Under the pieces are notes generated by a model. That model ran no database searches, was not told the DNA's origin, and worked only from the letters and a program-made list of their open reading frames with translations. Of a stretch of DNA of 64,000 nucleotides, positions 62,899 through 64,000 are shown piece after piece. The number at the start of each line of letters is the position of its first letter. Position 1 is the stretch's first letter. This DNA comes from Chengkuizengella sp. SCS-71B (lineage in GTDB: Bacteria > Bacillota > Bacilli > Paenibacillales > KCTC-33759). Both the position numbers and the translations under genes were made by a program. The stretch covers positions 2,712,501 to 2,776,500 of the forward strand of contig NZ_JAZHSH010000001.1 of NCBI RefSeq assembly GCF_040100845.1, written 5' to 3'.

Positions 62899-64000
62899 TC
62901 ATTTTGACACTGGTGATTCAACACATCTAGTTATATTAGCACCTAATTGATTAAAAATACTTTCGATGTTTACATATCCTCTATCAATATGATGAATTTG
63001 TTCAATTGTGGTTGTTCCTTTGCCAGCTAACCCTGCCACTACTAAAGCTGCACCAGCTCTTAAATCGGTAGCTCTGACTGAAGCCCCATACAATCTAGGA
63101 ACACCTCTAACATACGCAATGTTATTGTTCACCTGAATATCTGCACCCATTTTTTTCAATTCATCAACATGTTTAAAACGTTGCTCGAATATCTTTTCCT
63201 TTATGGTAGTAATTCCTTCAGACAAAGATAACAATACCATAATCTGTGATTGCAAATCTGTAGGAAAAGCCGGGTATGGTGAGGTAACTATTCGATCTAA
63301 TGATTTTGGTCTACCTAAACTATTAATGTTAATTATATCATTTTTCAAAGTAATTTGAACATCCGCTTTTTTTAACACATGAATTAGGGATTCCAAATGT
63401 TGTGGACATGTGGATGTAAGTTCTACTTTCCCACCTGTAACTGCTGTAGCAATCATTAATGTTCCTGCTACAATTCGATCAGGAATAATCCTATAACGAC
63501 GTGGCGTTAATTTTTTCACACCTACGATCTGAATTTTATCCGAACCCGCTCCAGTAATTTTAGCTCCTAGTGTGTTCAAAAAGTTTTGTAAATCTACGAT
63601 TTCAGGTTCCTTCGCAGCCTGATGGATCGTTGTTTCTCCTTCAGCCAATACGGCTGCCATTAAAATATTTTCAGTTGCACCAACACTAGGAAAATCTAAG
63701 TGTATATCTGCTCCAATTAATTTATTTGCACGACAAATGATGGTGTTGTTAGATTCTTCAACGGTAGCCCCTAACGCTCTTAGTCCTTTTAAGTGCAAGT
63801 CTATTTTTCTTTCTCCGATTGCACATCCACCAGGTTGATAAACCTGTACTTGACCAAACCTAGCTAATAGAGGTCCCATCATAAAAATGGATGATCTCAT
63901 TTGTTTCATTAAATCTTCAGGGATATGATATGAATATATAGATGATGTATCCAGCATTACTCTTCCATCTTGGTGGTTTGCCTTACAGCCTATTGCATGT
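62899..64000 (-). CDS. murA: UDP-N-acetylglucosamine enolpyruvyl transferase (N-terminus outside window)
   Basis: At least 366 codons are present; the frame runs off the right edge (HAIGCKANHQDGRVML continues upstream). The catalytic Cys lies in PGGCAIGERKIDLH, with the RAADLRAG-type end ATDLRAGAALVVAGLAGKG. It transfers enolpyruvate to UDP-GlcNAc, the first committed step of peptidoglycan synthesis. Between divIB and this gene are about 106 bases with no further gene. Order murA-divIB-ftsA-ftsZ fits Paenibacillaceae-type dcw ends. Confidence 0.95.
   Translation of the reverse strand, partial: HAIGCKANHQDGRVMLDTSSIYSYHIPEDLMKQMRSSIFMMGPLLARFGQVQVYQPGGCAIGERKIDLHLKGLRALGATVEESNNTIICRANKLIGADIHLDFPSVGATENILMAAVLAEGETTIHQAAKEPEIVDLQNFLNTLGAKITGAGSDKIQIVGVKKLTPRRYRIIPDRIVAGTLMIATAVTGGKVELTSTCPQHLESLIHVLKKADVQITLKNDIININSLGRPKSLDRIVTSPYPAFPTDLQSQIMVLLSLSEGITTIKEKIFEQRFKHVDELKKMGADIQVNNNIAYVRGVPRLYGASVRATDLRAGAALVVAGLAGKGTTTIEQIHHIDRGYVNIESIFNQLGANITRCVESPVSK

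Overview
The window is AT-rich chromosomal DNA from an endospore-forming Firmicute of the order Bacillales. The pyrR-pyrB-pyrC-carA-carB-pyrF-pyrE operon, the rluD(ylyB)-lspA-yteA-ileS-divIVA-ylmH-ylmG-sepF-ylmE-pgeF run and the ymxH-sigG-sigE-spoIIGA-ftsZ-ftsA-divIB-murA run keep the B. subtilis/Paenibacillus order. dapL (LL-diaminopimelate aminotransferase) and the lack of pyrK-pyrD between carB and pyrF point to a Paenibacillaceae-like lineage. The species cannot be named from the sequence.

Layout. (1) 1-4.4 kb: the 3' part of a secreted lamin-tail/phospholipase-D-like gene, a 23S rRNA scrap, and a decayed second copy of a DHH/coiled-coil/Peptidase_G2 locus. (2) 4.4-27.5 kb: an accessory island cut into segments by five same-orientation copies of the 3' end of tRNA-Val(GAC) (4422, 13651, 19266, 24395 and the intact tRNA at 27453). 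Integrase 3' fragments lie just left of the last two copies. This is the footprint of repeated site-specific integration at one tRNA gene. (3) 27.6-36.1 kb: ordinary chromosomal genes (hydrolase, Gfo/Idh/MocA oxidoreductase, SLH/PrcB-like protein, spore photoproduct lyase, three tRNAs, PgpA, YjcG, OhrR-type regulator with an LLM oxidoreductase). (4) 36.2-44.9 kb: pyrimidine operon. (5) 45-64 kb: dapL, then the cell-division and early-sporulation cluster, ending inside murA.

The island is dominated by what looks like spore biology. Eleven intact genes encode tiny single-pass membrane proteins of the YjcZ / tiny_TM_bacill kind, with at least four broken ones. Most sit behind a near-identical module: a hairpin, a TGTACTT-type box and a -10 matching the sigma-K consensus CATAnnnTA. 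Heads and tails of these proteins are reassorted between copies. Three intact genes and one fragment encode an unnamed cysteine-rich family with two similar halves. One gene encodes a 931-residue protein of about fifty SHAEG-type 14-residue repeats ending in a Peptidase_G2 self-cleaving chaperone domain. A phage-type lysis cassette (xhlA, amidase, holin) lies directly downstream of one tiny-gene unit on the same strand. My inference is a mother-cell-expressed spore-surface and mother-cell-lysis gene set that grew by duplication inside a tRNA-Val integration hotspot.

The island also carries many wrecks: frameshifted DHH and DNA methyltransferase genes, a 5'-less HNH nuclease, a YolD/HTH fusion made by a poly-G tract, an IS1182-type transposase tail, and two broken copies of an unrecognised phage-like protein. 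Other small candidates are a signal-peptide-like 38-residue peptide ending GGDPGW behind a TPR-like ORF, and two tandem peptides with class III lanthipeptide-like leaders. In the core region the notable regulatory signals are an ileS T-box with an AUC specifier, a hairpin at the sigG ribosome binding site, a candidate pyr leader attenuator, and a 53-bp direct repeat on both sides of the pyr operon.
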